NCBI GenBank assembly: GCA_003952965.2
Contig: CM025849.1
Coordinates: forward strand, 28,015,365-28,079,364
DNA length: 64,000 bases
Direction of reading: 5' to 3'
Source: Morella rubra
Taxonomy: Eukaryota > Streptophyta > Magnoliopsida > Fagales > Myricaceae
In this document: in pieces, positions 34,318-45,244 of the stretch
Numbering within the stretch: position 1 is the first letter of the stretch
How the letters are laid out: every line of letters begins with the position of its first letter
Position numbers and translations under genes: made by a program
The notes under the pieces: model-generated
The model's input: the letters and a program-made list of their open reading frames with translations, nothing else
What the model was told of the DNA's origin: nothing
Databases searched by the model: none

Positions 34318-34891
34318 AAAGGAGGAAATCGACATGAACCTTTACAGTGACAAAATTTTTTCCCGTATGAATTAACTGAAAGTTTGTCTGCGGAATATTA
34401 ACTGACTTGATCTTGAAAAATAATCTTCAACTTGTCTGCAATTGATTCTTCAATCTTTGATAATCTTCAGGTCAAGTTGATCTCACACTTTGAGTCTTTT
34501 GATTTCACATCTTAGCTATCCTTTTATATAAAACCCTAGTTATAGTAGTGCGTGAGATTGTTAGTGATCTTAGATTTCGGTCGTAGAATCATATGGAAAA
34601 ATATTTTTTCCACTAACTATCTTATATTCTTTTATTCTAAATTTAGGCTTCTTCTAATTGTAATCATGTTCATCAACATATTACAATTTATCCCTGAGTA
34701 TTTGAGATTGATTTGTGAAATCTCTTATGCTAATAATTATTCATTTATCTATCCTTTCACTATACTATATTTCACATTAGTCCAAAAGGACCGAAATCTT
34801 ATCACCGATTAAGTCATTAACTCATATAATTATCAATACACAATCTGTAACCCATTGGACTTTCGATTGTTTCAAATCAATTTTACAAATA

Positions 34892-34927
<36 letters not shown>

Positions 34928-35382
34928 TTCAAAAAATATTTTCACAAAATTTCATTAGCCAATAGTTTCTTTTCTAGTTCAACCCTATACAAATATATCG
35001 AATATATTACCTCATCAAGAGACAAGTGGATTCCTTGTTGAGCATTTGTACAAATATATTTATCATGTACAAGACTCAACGTTATCTAGAATATTTGATC
35101 TAGAAAGATCATCACAAAATAAATCGATCAACGCACAAGTACACAATCTAGACCTGTATAAACCTCTCAGGTCTAAGGATATAATAAACCAATTGTGCTG
35201 AGTACCTTTTTAATATCAGTGATCATTTCTAAAAGGTATTCATATTTAATCTCATTCAGTGTATATACTCTTGCAGTGCACCAACGTGTTTGCTTAAGAT
35301 TACCACCTCAATGATAAGTCATCATCCTATTAAATAGAGGCACAATCAGTGTAGACCTATTGTACATAAATATGTATGTTGG
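34318..35382. other. AT-rich gene-free stretch
   Basis: The first 50 bp match 15284-15355. The rest holds a (TA)n microsatellite at about 34900-34922 and sequence with the texture of an old LTR, but no ends, PBS or coding motif that I can support. Confidence 0.45.
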
Positions 35383-35613
35383 TCTAGAACAAAATATCAA
35401 GTGAACAAAATATTAAGTGAACAAGAAACCGAATAGTTATACTTCCTCTGCCTTTGATTTATTAATCATTAACCTAACTTTCTACAATGTTACTCAATAA
35501 TATCTGTGTATCAGTTTATGTCACATCATATTATCAATAAATAATATAAACATGTGGCATCTAAATAAATATTATTCATATAAATAATTTTAGAGCATTA
35601 TTCTTAGACTAAA
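35383..35613. repeat. Repeat shared with 30955-31165
   Basis: See 30955-31165. It is followed directly by segment S copy 4. Confidence 0.75.
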
Positions 35614-35634
35614 TAAATAGCAAATGGGCAAGTG

Positions 35635-35893
35635 CTGGAACTGATAAAAGTTATAGGGCCCTACAAGCAGAGACAAAAATAGGAATTTAGAGTGTTCTAA
35701 GTGAATAAAACTGTGTTCTTTCTATTCTTCGACTTGAGCACAAGACTATACAAATTTTAATATTTAATACAATACACGGCATAGTTACCACACCAGAAGA
35801 TAGCAGTTATACACGGCATATTAATTCTACCAGAAGATAGGATCTTTTTGAATTTTTCCATCTTTGACTTCTCTTGCTATCTTTTTAACTGTG
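35635..35893. repeat. Tandem-block segment S, copy 4, left part
   Basis: Matches 15595-15850. It breaks off after TTGCTATCTTTTTAACTGTG and resumes at 47097, on the other side of the LINE. Confidence 0.85.
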
Positions 35894-35946
35894 TAAGTAT
35901 GTAAGGTTTACCTCTTCTTCTAGTTGGTACAAAGTGTTGGAGATAT

Positions 35947-37879
35947 TTGGAACTTCTGTTATATTCTCCAAAACGTCCAGTTGTAGACTTCTCAGTGGTG
36001 TTTTTATGGATGATGGCTGTTGGAACGGTTTTATGTGCTTCATGTTGGTCAGACTTTACTGGCGATCAACCTACTGATGGGCGATATAATGAACTATCTC
36101 CAAAGGTTTTCATGTTCAACCATCTATTCATCATCCCAGCCTTCTTGGAGATGATTATGGAGAGTAGTTTTTAGATTGCAGTGGTGTGATTAATGGTAGT
36201 GATGTCGCTTTTTAATCGTTGTTTTCGCAGTGAGTCTAAGGAATTCCAAGTGAGGATTAGTGCGAAGGGTGATATTCTCTTCTCATAATGGAGTTCAAGG
36301 CTTGTGAATGTGATTCGTATGAGGAAGTATGGAGCCATGTGGATGGTCATTATGTCTGATAAACTGATGGAGGCTTCTCCTGCCGTAGACTTTGCTTTTA
36401 AATTCAATGAGTCTAGGCGTGGCTTTCTGGCACAACGATGCTGTAACAAAGGTGGTTGTTATGTTGCGGTCGTTGAATATGGAGGGAGAAGGAAGGTGGG
36501 GGCAGTGATGGTGCCGAAAGGCAAAAATGGCTAAGGGTAGCAGATCTTGAACATAGTCTTTCTTGAAGCAGTGTCCTGTGTACGCTCTGCGAATCTCTCA
36601 GTGCATCATGGGGATTCCTCAAGCATTCGGCCAGAAGTTTCTTTTGCTAAGGTTGTGTTGGCTCCGGCGGTGGTGAACAGAGAAGTTGGGAGGTCTAGTG
36701 CCCTTGTTCAAAATTTGGGGGATGCCAAAACGTCAAAAAATCTGCATGCAATAAAAGCGGCAGACATTACGTTTCCCAAGCTAATTTCCTCTTCTATGTC
36801 TAAGGAGAAAGCTGAGGTTGGGAAAGTGTCCAGCTGGTTTGTCGGAAAGAGAGTCGTCGTCTTTTAATGGAGCTGATTTGTGGAAACAAGTTATGAGCCT
36901 TCGAAAGGAAGTGGACAGGCTTGTCATTATTTTACGTCAATAGAGCCAGAGACGCTTTTATGCTAAGGACTTAAGTTGTAGTGTACGAGGTTCTACCCTA
37001 AAAGGCCAGAAAGACATGGCCCATTCTCAGCATCACAATCTTCTATTAGGGCGTGCACATGGGCTAAGAAGTGGGGGCTCAAAATATGGTGAGGGAGTTT
37101 TGCTAGAGAGGGCTCAGGTGAAAAGGGAAGTTGGGCCAGGGGGATCAGGACCTTACATCTGCCCAGAACCCATTTCGACTGGGCGCTAAGTCTTCTCTGG
37201 CAAGATGGCTCACGGGTGAGGGCCACCAACCTTTGGCGTCGGCGGCAGAGTCTTTGGTGTCGGCGTCTGTGGTGGTGGGGGAGGATTCCGGCAACTAGCT
37301 GTTATGGACTAATCCTCGCTTGGCTTGCAGGAGACGATGGGCAGGCTCTTTTTGAAGCCAGAACTTGCCGACACTCTGATTGGGAACATTCAGAGTGGGG
37401 TTTCAGAGGGGGAGGCTCTCGTTGGTGAAGATGGAGTCCATTGTCGTCATGCGGCTGAGTGTTGTGAAGAAGCTGTGCATTCTCTGCCATCTTGCATTAA
37501 GAAGGGGAAGCTGGTGTGTGTAGCTAAAGACAACCCAATTCCAATTATGGAAGTGGAACCTCTCGCAGTGTGTGCAATCCAAAGTGGAAGTGCGGATTTT
37601 TCTGCCAATCTTGATTCTTCAGACTGGGTGTTGGGTATGGTGTCATCATTTAGGCATATGGTTGGCTTGTCTTGTGAAGGTCATGAGGCGGATTTGGAGG
37701 ATCTATTTGAAGCTTTGGAGAAGGAGAGGGGGAATTGGTGTCCTAAGACACCTTGTAAGACTGGGAGTAAACTTACAAGAGAGTTGAAGGGGTTGAAATC
37801 TGCAATTAACTATGAGGGGAAGACCTATGTTTCGAGAAAAAATAGAAAGGATGGGAGGGACCTGCGTAAGTCTAAATGA
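35947..37879 (+). pseudogene. LINE ORF1 relic
   Basis: Broken open frames before the endonuclease ORF. 36304-36540 contains YVAVVEYGGRRKVGAVMVPKGKNG, which resembles the conserved block of plant LINE ORF1 proteins with a (R/K)G.(V/M)(I/V)(V/I)P.GK pattern. 36547-36867 and 37325-37879 continue the same type of low-complexity acidic and basic sequence. Several stops and frame changes lie between them. The last frame ends at 37879, overlapping the ORF2 ATG at 37876 by four bases (ATGA), an arrangement often seen between LINE ORFs. The assignment rests on position and on one motif. Confidence 0.6.
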
Positions 37880-38835
37880 AGCTCAAAATTTTGAGTTGGA
37901 ATGTACGGGGGTTGAATGATAGGGTGAAGTGCAATAGTGTGGGCAACTTATTGAGGGGGTGGAAACTAGAGGTGGTGTGCCTCCAAGAGACCAAGCTGTT
38001 GGAGGTGACAAGGGCTACTATCAGGAGTTTATGGGGGGACCGCATGTTAGGTGGTGTAGTTTGGAGGCGGTTGGTGCTCGGGGCATTTTAATCTTATGGG
38101 ATTCGAGGGTGTTGGATAAGGTGCATTCTTGTGTGGGTAATTTCTCTATGTCTGTGGTTTTTAAAAATATTGAGAATGGCATTCAGTGGATGTTCTCGGG
38201 GGTTTATGGCCCCAATGATGACTGCTGTAGGTGATTATTATGGGAGGAGTTGGTTGGTGTGTTCGCTTGGTGGACCCTTCCTTGGTGCATTGAAGGCGAC
38301 TTCAATGTCACTCGGTTTCCAAGCGAACGTTTTGGGTTGGGCGGTTTCGGGAGTGCTATGGTGGATTTTTCTGACTTCATTGCTGAAAATCAGTTAGTAG
38401 ATATTCTGATGACGGAAGGTACTTTTACTTGGTCGAATGGTAAAGCTTCCCAGTCTTGGTCTCGAATTGATCGCTTTCTTTTTAGTGCTGATTGGGAGTT
38501 CTTATTCCCTGAGTTCTATCAAAGGAGACTTCTGCAATTACTCTCGGATCATTTTCCCGTTCTTTGTGAGATCGGTAAGCGTGGTGGGGGTAAGAAACCT
38601 TTTCGTTTTGAGAACATGTGGCTTAAAGCGGAAGGTTTTCAGGATATGGTAGGGGAGTGGTGGAGGTCTTATGATTTTGCTGGTTCTCCTAGTTTCAAGC
38701 TTAATGCTAAGCTGAAGGCTTTAAAGTATAATCTTACCAAATGGAACCGGGAGGTATTTGGTGATCTGAATTATAAGAAATCTTTGTTGTTGGGAGAATT
38801 ATCTTCTTTGGATGGGAGGGATGAGAGTGGGAATC
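37876..38835 (+). pseudogene. LINE ORF2, endonuclease part
   Basis: Starts MKLKILSWNVRGLND, then EVVCLQETKL, the AP-endonuclease entry motifs (N and E). A base change in a G-run near 38035 shifts the frame. The next frame has ILILWDSRV and FSGVYGPND, then an in-frame TGA (38230-38232). It continues with WCIEGDFNVTRFPSER, TWSNG..SQSWSRIDRFL and the catalytic SDHFPV. The frame is cut at GNL, where the LTR element begins. The codon is completed after 45244. Confidence 0.9.
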
Positions 38836-40109
38836 TGTGAGTCCAAGATTAAGGCAACCTAAGAAGGGGGTGAATTGGGTTTCCAAACTTTTTCGCTTTT
38901 AACCTCCAAAACCGTGTTTGCAAAGTAAAGTCTAATTTAGCACAAGTATATAGATGCGATAAGAGAATAAGTGCTAAATGTAAAGAGTAGGGTAGAGAAG
39001 CAAACACGAGATTTTTAGATGGTTCGGCAAACCGCCTACATCCACCCCTCAAGCTCCTTTACCGAGCCTTGAGGTTTTTCCACTATCTTCAAATAGCATA
39101 TACACTAACTTCCGGGTGCTAGAGAACCGTACAAATGTTTTCCTGGGCTTAACACTCAAGTGGTTTTTCGGGCTCACCACTCACAACCTAACAAGCTTGA
39201 GATATACCCTCTCTAAGCTTCTTCTTTAGTGAACAACCTCACTAAAGGAATCACCTCTTTTGGATATAAAGATTGAAGAATAAACTCTCTCAAAGAGTAG
39301 ATATGAAATTGGAAAGCTCTATCTCTTGATTCACACAAAGACAAGGATATGAAAGTGTGTTTTGTGTGAATGATATGAGAAATATAGAATATGAAGGTTT
39401 GATATTTCTCAAGTGATCTAAATGATATATGTGGTCGTTGTGTATTTATTTTGGACGTTATGAATGTGTATTTATAGGCCACATATGAAAACTAGCCGTT
39501 TATAGCCGTTGGGAGTCGTCTGTTAAAACGAGCCAGTCGACTGCTACATGAACCGGTCAACCGCTTCAAGTTACCGTTACTCAACGGTCATATTGTCAGA
39601 AGTTCAATAGATCTATTTCAAAATCAACCAGTCGACCGCTATACCAAGCGGTCGAAGACCGGTCGACCGCTTCACCAGCCGGTCGACCTCATCAACTTAA
39701 GCACATGATCCGGTTCATTTAAAACCACGATTTTGACCATTTTGAAACACCCAATTTTAAATACTTACTTCCCATAAGTATAAGAAAGGTTTGAGAGTTT
39801 GATTGGGTTGTTTTGAAAACCTTTAAAAATATTTTAATCTTTCAAACAAAAGGTAAAACGATTTATGCATGTTTTGAAAGATATGCAAGTGTGATTCATA
39901 ATCCTTGTCAAAAGTGAAACAAGAGTTACAAGGTTTATACCCTAAGGTCTTGAAACTTCACTTTTGAGCTTCTTGCATCTTCTTTATCTTCTTTCTTCAA
40001 GTCTTTAGCTCTTTCATCAAAAATGTCTTTGTGTTTGAAGATGTCCATTTTATAAACTTCATCCATTTATTGAAATCATCAAAATCTCGATTGCGCACAA
40101 AAGCCAACA
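38836..40109 (-). repeat. 3' LTR of the Copia-type element
   Basis: 1274 bp. Contains several GGTCGACCGC palindromes around 39530-39690. It differs from the 5' LTR by many substitutions and short indels, so the insertion is not recent. Confidence 0.93.
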
Positions 40110-40125
40110 ATCTTCCCATTTTTTA
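40110..40125 (-). other. Polypurine tract
   Basis: AAAAAATGGGAAGAT on the minus strand, directly before the 3' LTR: the usual plus-strand priming site. Confidence 0.8.
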
Positions 40126-40408
40126 TGATGACAATAAATTGATAGTTTGGATGACTCCCCTATCTTTTGCAATTGGACAATCATTTGAAACTTGAGACAA
40201 AGCATTATTAGCCAATATTTATAATCCAATTCAAAAGGAGAATATATAGTCATTAAAACTATCAATGCAAAAGGAGAATATATAGTCATTAAAACTATCA
40301 ACACTCAACACATTTCTCCCTTTTGTCACATCAAAAAGACAAAGAAAAATACATAAGCAAAGAAAATAAAAAAAAATACAAACTACAAAGGAAATGCATA
40401 TGAAATGA

Positions 40409-41604
40409 AAATCATGGAGGAGGAAAGCGGGCCATAAAAGTCCTTATCTCTGCAAAGAACTGCCTCTGCTCCTCTTGCATAGAAGTAAAACTGTCTTGAA
40501 TGAACTTGTGTTGTGCCTCATGCATAGCAAGCATCCTCGCCTCGAAAGCAGTGAATCGAGTATCAGAGGAAGAGAGAGGGTCGGGATCTCGGGTAGGAGA
40601 AGGAATAATGGGAGGATCAGCAGCCAAATCAGCATCTACATCAAACTTCATTGCCTCAGCATCTACCTCCTCACCCTCAAGCTCATCCTCAGCCTGAGCC
40701 ACAGCATCACCTTCATCCTCATCACTATCCTGACGCTTCGGCACCCAAGTATTTCTGGAAGTCTTTCTATAACCCATCCAGGTTAGGACCGTAGCGTCAA
40801 ATGTTCACACTTGGTCAAAGTGTCTCGCTCACGAGAATTGAGTGCAACCCCAAAATATCGAAATATCTGGGTAAACAGCAAGCCATATGGAAAATTCTTT
40901 TTAGACTCACATGCTGCTTCCATATGTTTGAGCATAATATAAGGGAGGTTGAACTTTCTCTCTTTCAGAAGTCACTCAATCATGAAGACATCTATAAAAG
41001 TCACCTCTTCTCGGTGCCCACCCCGAGGAATCAAGTTATGGGTGCAGATCAAATGAAGTAACCTCGAACGTACTGATAGTTGGTTGGCATGGATCTTCCT
41101 AGGTACATCTTCTGCCACACCATTACCTAGGAGGTAAACTAGGGCTTCTCCATAATCAAAGCCCTTACACACGGGCCAAGTTTTAAACTCATAGGCCCGA
41201 ATCCTGACATGTGGGATACCCAAAATATCTCCTAGAATAACTTCATTTAAAATAATATCTCATCCTCCAACCATACTCTTCACGGTAAACAAAACTCCAG
41301 CTTTCCACCCAACAGTCAAATTAACAAAGAAAAGCCTAACATATTTGGGAAACACTTCGGTACCCATATCCAATAAATTCCTCGAACCCTGCTTTATAAA
41401 AGGATGCTCAATTTCAAATCGAAAGTGACTCTACATCCACTTTCCTTCCCAACATGACTTTTCTCTTTGAAAAATCATTGTAATACTTCTCAGCACATGC
41501 AGGATTACGAAAAAAATAATCAGGCTCACCCGTTTGATCCGCTGAAGAACGAGAGGAACCAGCTTGCTCATTTCCAACATGGCAGCATGCTTTGTCCTTG
41601 GCAT
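40409..41604 (-). pseudogene. Accessory gene relic in the Copia-type element, 'putative plant transposon protein'-like
   Basis: Starts near an ATG at 41604 (MPRTKHAA) and runs on the minus strand to 40412, with at least four frame changes or stops. Recognisable blocks: PACAEKYYNDFSKRKVMLGRKVD, YEFKTWPVCKGFDYGEALVYLLG, a short N-terminal core, then GHREEVTFIDVFMI, LPYIMLKHMEAACESKKNFPYGLLFTQIF and RYFGVAL. The C-terminal part is acidic (DSDEDEGDAVAQAEDELEGE) and ends in a coiled-coil-like, Gln/Glu-rich stretch. The central and C-terminal blocks resemble the relic in the CACTA element at 5205-6245 (PYG..(L/F)TQ followed by a FGV or RGV motif). The family name is from memory of PF20167-type proteins. 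Confidence 0.6.
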
Positions 41605-42375
41605 GATGATTGAGAGTGAGAATATAAGAGGAAAATGGCTGAAATGTGGAAATCTAGAGTTAGGGTTTCAAAGAGGGCCGAAATCCCTAATAAGTGAATG
41701 CTTGATGGATTTTGATGTGAATCCACACAAAAAGTGAGGGTTTTGGCCGAATTTGATGGGCTAAAATGATTAGGATGGATTATAGGATAGATTATGGTGT
41801 TTTGGGAAGGATTTGAGAGGGTTTGGGTCGAGAGAGAAGAAGCGGTTCACGTGAGAAGAGGTTACGGTCGACCAAAATGTGAACTGTAGTATATATAGGC
41901 TCGACGAGGCGGTCGACCGCTTGGTATAGCGGTTGATGCATCGACCGCTTGGTAGAACAAGTTCTACTAACCGGTCGACCGCTTCGTGTAGCGGTTTCAC
42001 ACGGTCACCGCTACAGAGAACAACCTTTGAAAAAATAAGCTTTTAGTGCCCAAAATGAAATGGAATAATGTATTTGATAAATGTCAAACATGTAACAACA
42101 TATAAGGACATTCTAAACATGTTTAAAACATCAAAACAATAAAAAAAAAAAAAAAAAAAAAAAAACCCATGGAAATCAATAAAAAAAACATATCAAAGAG
42201 CATTTGCATCTAAAAACCCAATATCTCGTCTAAGATCATAATAAATGCAAGAAATATGTCAAAGATGAATATATTTGCATTTTTAAAATTAACACATAAG
42301 AAATCATCATTAATTAACCAACAATTTAGAACATATTCTCAATCAAGGATTTAGAAGTTACCAAAGGTTTTCCCC
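41605..42375. other. Internal non-coding region of the Copia-type element
   Basis: Between accessory gene and gag. 41870-42010 has a cluster of GGTCGACCGC-type palindromes like those in the LTRs. A poly-A tract of about 23 bases lies at 42138-42163. No open frame of note. Confidence 0.6.
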
Positions 42376-43956
42376 TTAGCATTTGTCCTCAAATGTCACA
42401 AGCCTTCTTGATAGGCAAGTTTCATCCAAGTACTCTTTATTGCTCCATCCTTCTTGAATCCTATAAAAGAATGAAGAAAATATTTTTGGTACCCAAGCTT
42501 TCTTGGGTCCTTCGATGTTAGCCTTGGTTCCTTTTGGAACCCATGTCTTCTTGAGAGTCTTGCTCCCAAGTTTCTTCAATGCACAATAAAAATTAGATGC
42601 CCATCTTTGTTGCAAAAATGACATGTTTGAGTAGGTGCACAAAAAGACTTAGCCTTCAAAAAATAGTTCTTAAAATATTTTTGGTGAATAGAAGGCTTGT
42701 AGCCTAAGCCACTTTTGTCAAAGACACATCTTTGACTACCAAGAATCAAATCCAAAGATTTCTTTCCTTGAGTGAACTTCTCAAGGATTTTGCTTTGAGA
42801 AATTATTTTGTTGTTCAAAGCAACTTTCTCCTTTTCAAATTCTAAAGTTTTTTGTTGGAGTAAATCATTTTCAAGCTTTAGAGTATTTCTCTCATTTTTA
42901 ATAAATCAATTTCTTTTGAGATCAAAATGAGTTTCTTTTTCAAGGATGTATATTTTGAACCAAGTTTTTCAAATTGACAAAGAAGTTCATCAAAGGCATT
43001 TTGAAGTTCAATATATGAAAGTTTAGGTTCATCATCCGAAGAGTATACCTCATCATCATCATCCTCAAATGCCATGAGGCACATGTTAGCGATTTCTCCA
43101 TCTTCTTCTTCGGAGAGGAGCTTTCATCGTTAACATGCCATGATGTCTTCTTGTATTTGAGGCTTCTCTTCTCTTTCTTTCTTTTGAGGAAGTTCTTGAA
43201 CTTTCTAGTCATCAAGACTATGTCTTCCTCATCGTCATCCTCATCTTCTTATGGAAGATTTGAGAGCGATCCTCATCTTCTTCTTGCTCTCATCTTCATT
43301 TTCGAGCATTTGGATCTCATGGGTCATGAGGGATCCGAGAAGCTCTTCTAGAGGTAGCTTGGTGAGATCTTTAGCCTCTTGAATCGCGGTCACCTTTGCT
43401 TCCCAAGACTTTGGTAGTGACCTAAGGATTTTTCTCACCAAATCTGAGTTAGTATAAGATTTACCAAGAGCATTCAAAGCATTTATAATGTTGGTAAATC
43501 TAGTATACATGTCACTAATGGATTCTTCCGGTGTCATTTTAAATAACTCATAGTTATGGACAAACATACTATTTTGGACTCTTTGACTTGGTTTGTCCCT
43601 TCATGTGTAATCTCTAGAGCATGCCAAATTTCCTTAGCATTTGTGCAAGAAGATATTCTATTAAACTCTCATCTATCTAAAGCACAATATAATATGTTCA
43701 TAGCTCTTGCATCTAGAGAGATTTTCTTTTTGTCTAGGTCACTATATTCATTTTCGTTTTTGAGGGTTTCAACCTCTCCAACTTTCTTTGTGGGAATATG
43801 TGGACCATTCAATATGCATAACCATAAATCATAATCAATAGATTGAAAATAAATACTTATCCTAACTTTCCAATATGCATAATCACTACCATTAAAGAAT
43901 GGTGGTCTAAGTGTGGAAAGTCCTTCAACTTGAGTGTTGAAGCTTGAAGTTGCCAT
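42376..43956 (-). pseudogene. Copia-type gag gene, multiple frameshifts
   Basis: ATG at 43956 (MATSSFNTQVEGLSTLRPPFFNG), then YWKVRISIYFQSIDYDLW and a block ending in the UBN2 gag core (FKMTPEESISDMYTRFTNIIN, LRSLPKSWEAKVTAIQEAKDL). Further pieces carry the acidic EVYSSDDEPKLSY hinge and a zinc knuckle CHFCNKDGH (C-x2-C-x3-GH; the last C is lost), then KKAWVPK repeats at the start of what would be pol. At least four frame changes separate these parts. The gene is inactive, and the remainder of pol is absent. Motifs are given only to support the family call. Confidence 0.9.
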
Positions 43957-43996
43957 TCTAACTCAAGATTTTTAAATCTTGTATAACGAGCACCAA

Positions 43997-44008
43997 GCTC
44001 TGATACCA
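43997..44008 (-). other. Primer binding site, initiator Met-tRNA type
   Basis: TGGTATCAGAGC on the minus strand, two bases after the 5' LTR end. The same site is used by the mini-Copia element at 22894-22905. Confidence 0.92.
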
Positions 44009-44010
44009 AT

Positions 44011-45244
44011 TGTAAGTCCAAGGATTAAGGCAACCCAAGAGGGGGGTGAATTGGGTTTCCAAACTTTTTCGCTTTTAACCCCCAAAACGTGTTTGCAAAG
44101 TAAAGACTAATTTAGCACAAGTATATAGATGCATAAAAAATAGTGCTAAATGTAAAGAGTAGGATAGAGAAGCAAACACAAGATTTTTAGGTGGTTCGGC
44201 AAACCCGCCTACATCCACCCCTCAAGCTCCTTTACCGAGCCTTGAGGTTTTCCCACTATCTTCCAAATAGTGTACACACTAGCTTCCGGGTGCTAGAGAA
44301 CCGTACAAGTGTTTTCCGGGCTCAACACTCAAACCCACCCAAGTGGTTTTGGGCTCACCACTCACAACCTAACAAGCTTGAGATATACCCTCTCTAAGCT
44401 TCTTCTTTAGTGAACAACCTCACTAAAGGAATCACCTCTTTTGGATATAAAGATTGAAGAATAAACTCTCTCAAAGAGTGATATGAAAATTGAAAGCTCT
44501 ATCTCTTGATTCACACAAAGACAAGGATATGAAAGTGTGTTTTGTGTGAATGATATGAGAAATATGAATATGAAGGTTTAAATATTTCTCAAGTTATCTA
44601 AAATGATATGTGGTCGTTCTTATTTGTTTAGAGACATTATGAAGGTCTTTATATAGGCCACATGATGAAAACTAGCCGTTTATAGCCGTTAGTCGTTGTT
44701 ACCCGGTCGACTGCTACATGAACGGTCGACCGCTTCAAGTTACCGTTACCAACGGTCATATTGTCAGAAGCTCAACGGATCTATTTCAAAATCAACGGTC
44801 GACCGCTATACCAAGCGGTAATACCGGTCGACCTCTTCAACTTAAGCACATGATCCGGTTCATTTAAAACACGATTTTGACCATTTTGAAACACCCAATT
44901 TTAAAGACTACTTCCATAAGTATATAAAAGGTTTGAGAGTTGATTGGGGTGTTTTGAAACCTTTAAAAAATTTTAATCTTTCAAACAAAAGGTAAAGGTT
45001 TATGCACGTTTTGAAAAGATATGCAAGTGTGATTCAAATCCTTGTCAAAAGTGAAACAAAGAGTTACAAGGTTTATACCCTATGGTCTTGAAACTTCACT
45101 TTTGAGCTCCTTGCATCTTCTTGATCTTCAATTTCTTGTCTTTGGCTCTTTGATAAAAATGTCTTTGTCTTTGAAGATGTCCATTTTATAAACTTATCCA
45201 TTTATTGAAATCATCAAAATCTCGATTATGCACAAAAGCCAACA
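44011..45244 (-). repeat. 5' LTR of the Copia-type element
   Basis: 1234 bp, carrying promoter signals for the element on the minus strand. GGTCGACCGC palindromes lie around 44700-44835, fewer than in the other LTR. Confidence 0.93.

Larger units (their letters stand above)
38836..45244 (-). mobile_element. Copia-type LTR element with gag and accessory gene but no pol
   Basis: Two LTRs (38836-40109 and 44011-45244), both TGTTGGCTTTTGTGC...TTACA or TCACA when read on the minus strand, enclose 3.9 kb. PBS and polypurine tract are in the right places for the minus strand. The target duplication is GAATC/AAATC (38831-38835 and 45245-45249), one mismatch. Removing the element restores the LINE ORF2 reading frame at that point. 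Inside are a broken Copia-type gag gene and, where pol should be, a degenerate accessory gene. It depends on other elements for pol functions, like a TR-GAG or LARD element. Confidence 0.92.

Noticed and set aside
35947..36174. Plus-strand 75-codon frame as a separate host gene
   Set aside because: Lies at the 5' end of the LINE, after the break in segment S, so it is LINE sequence; no host family features.
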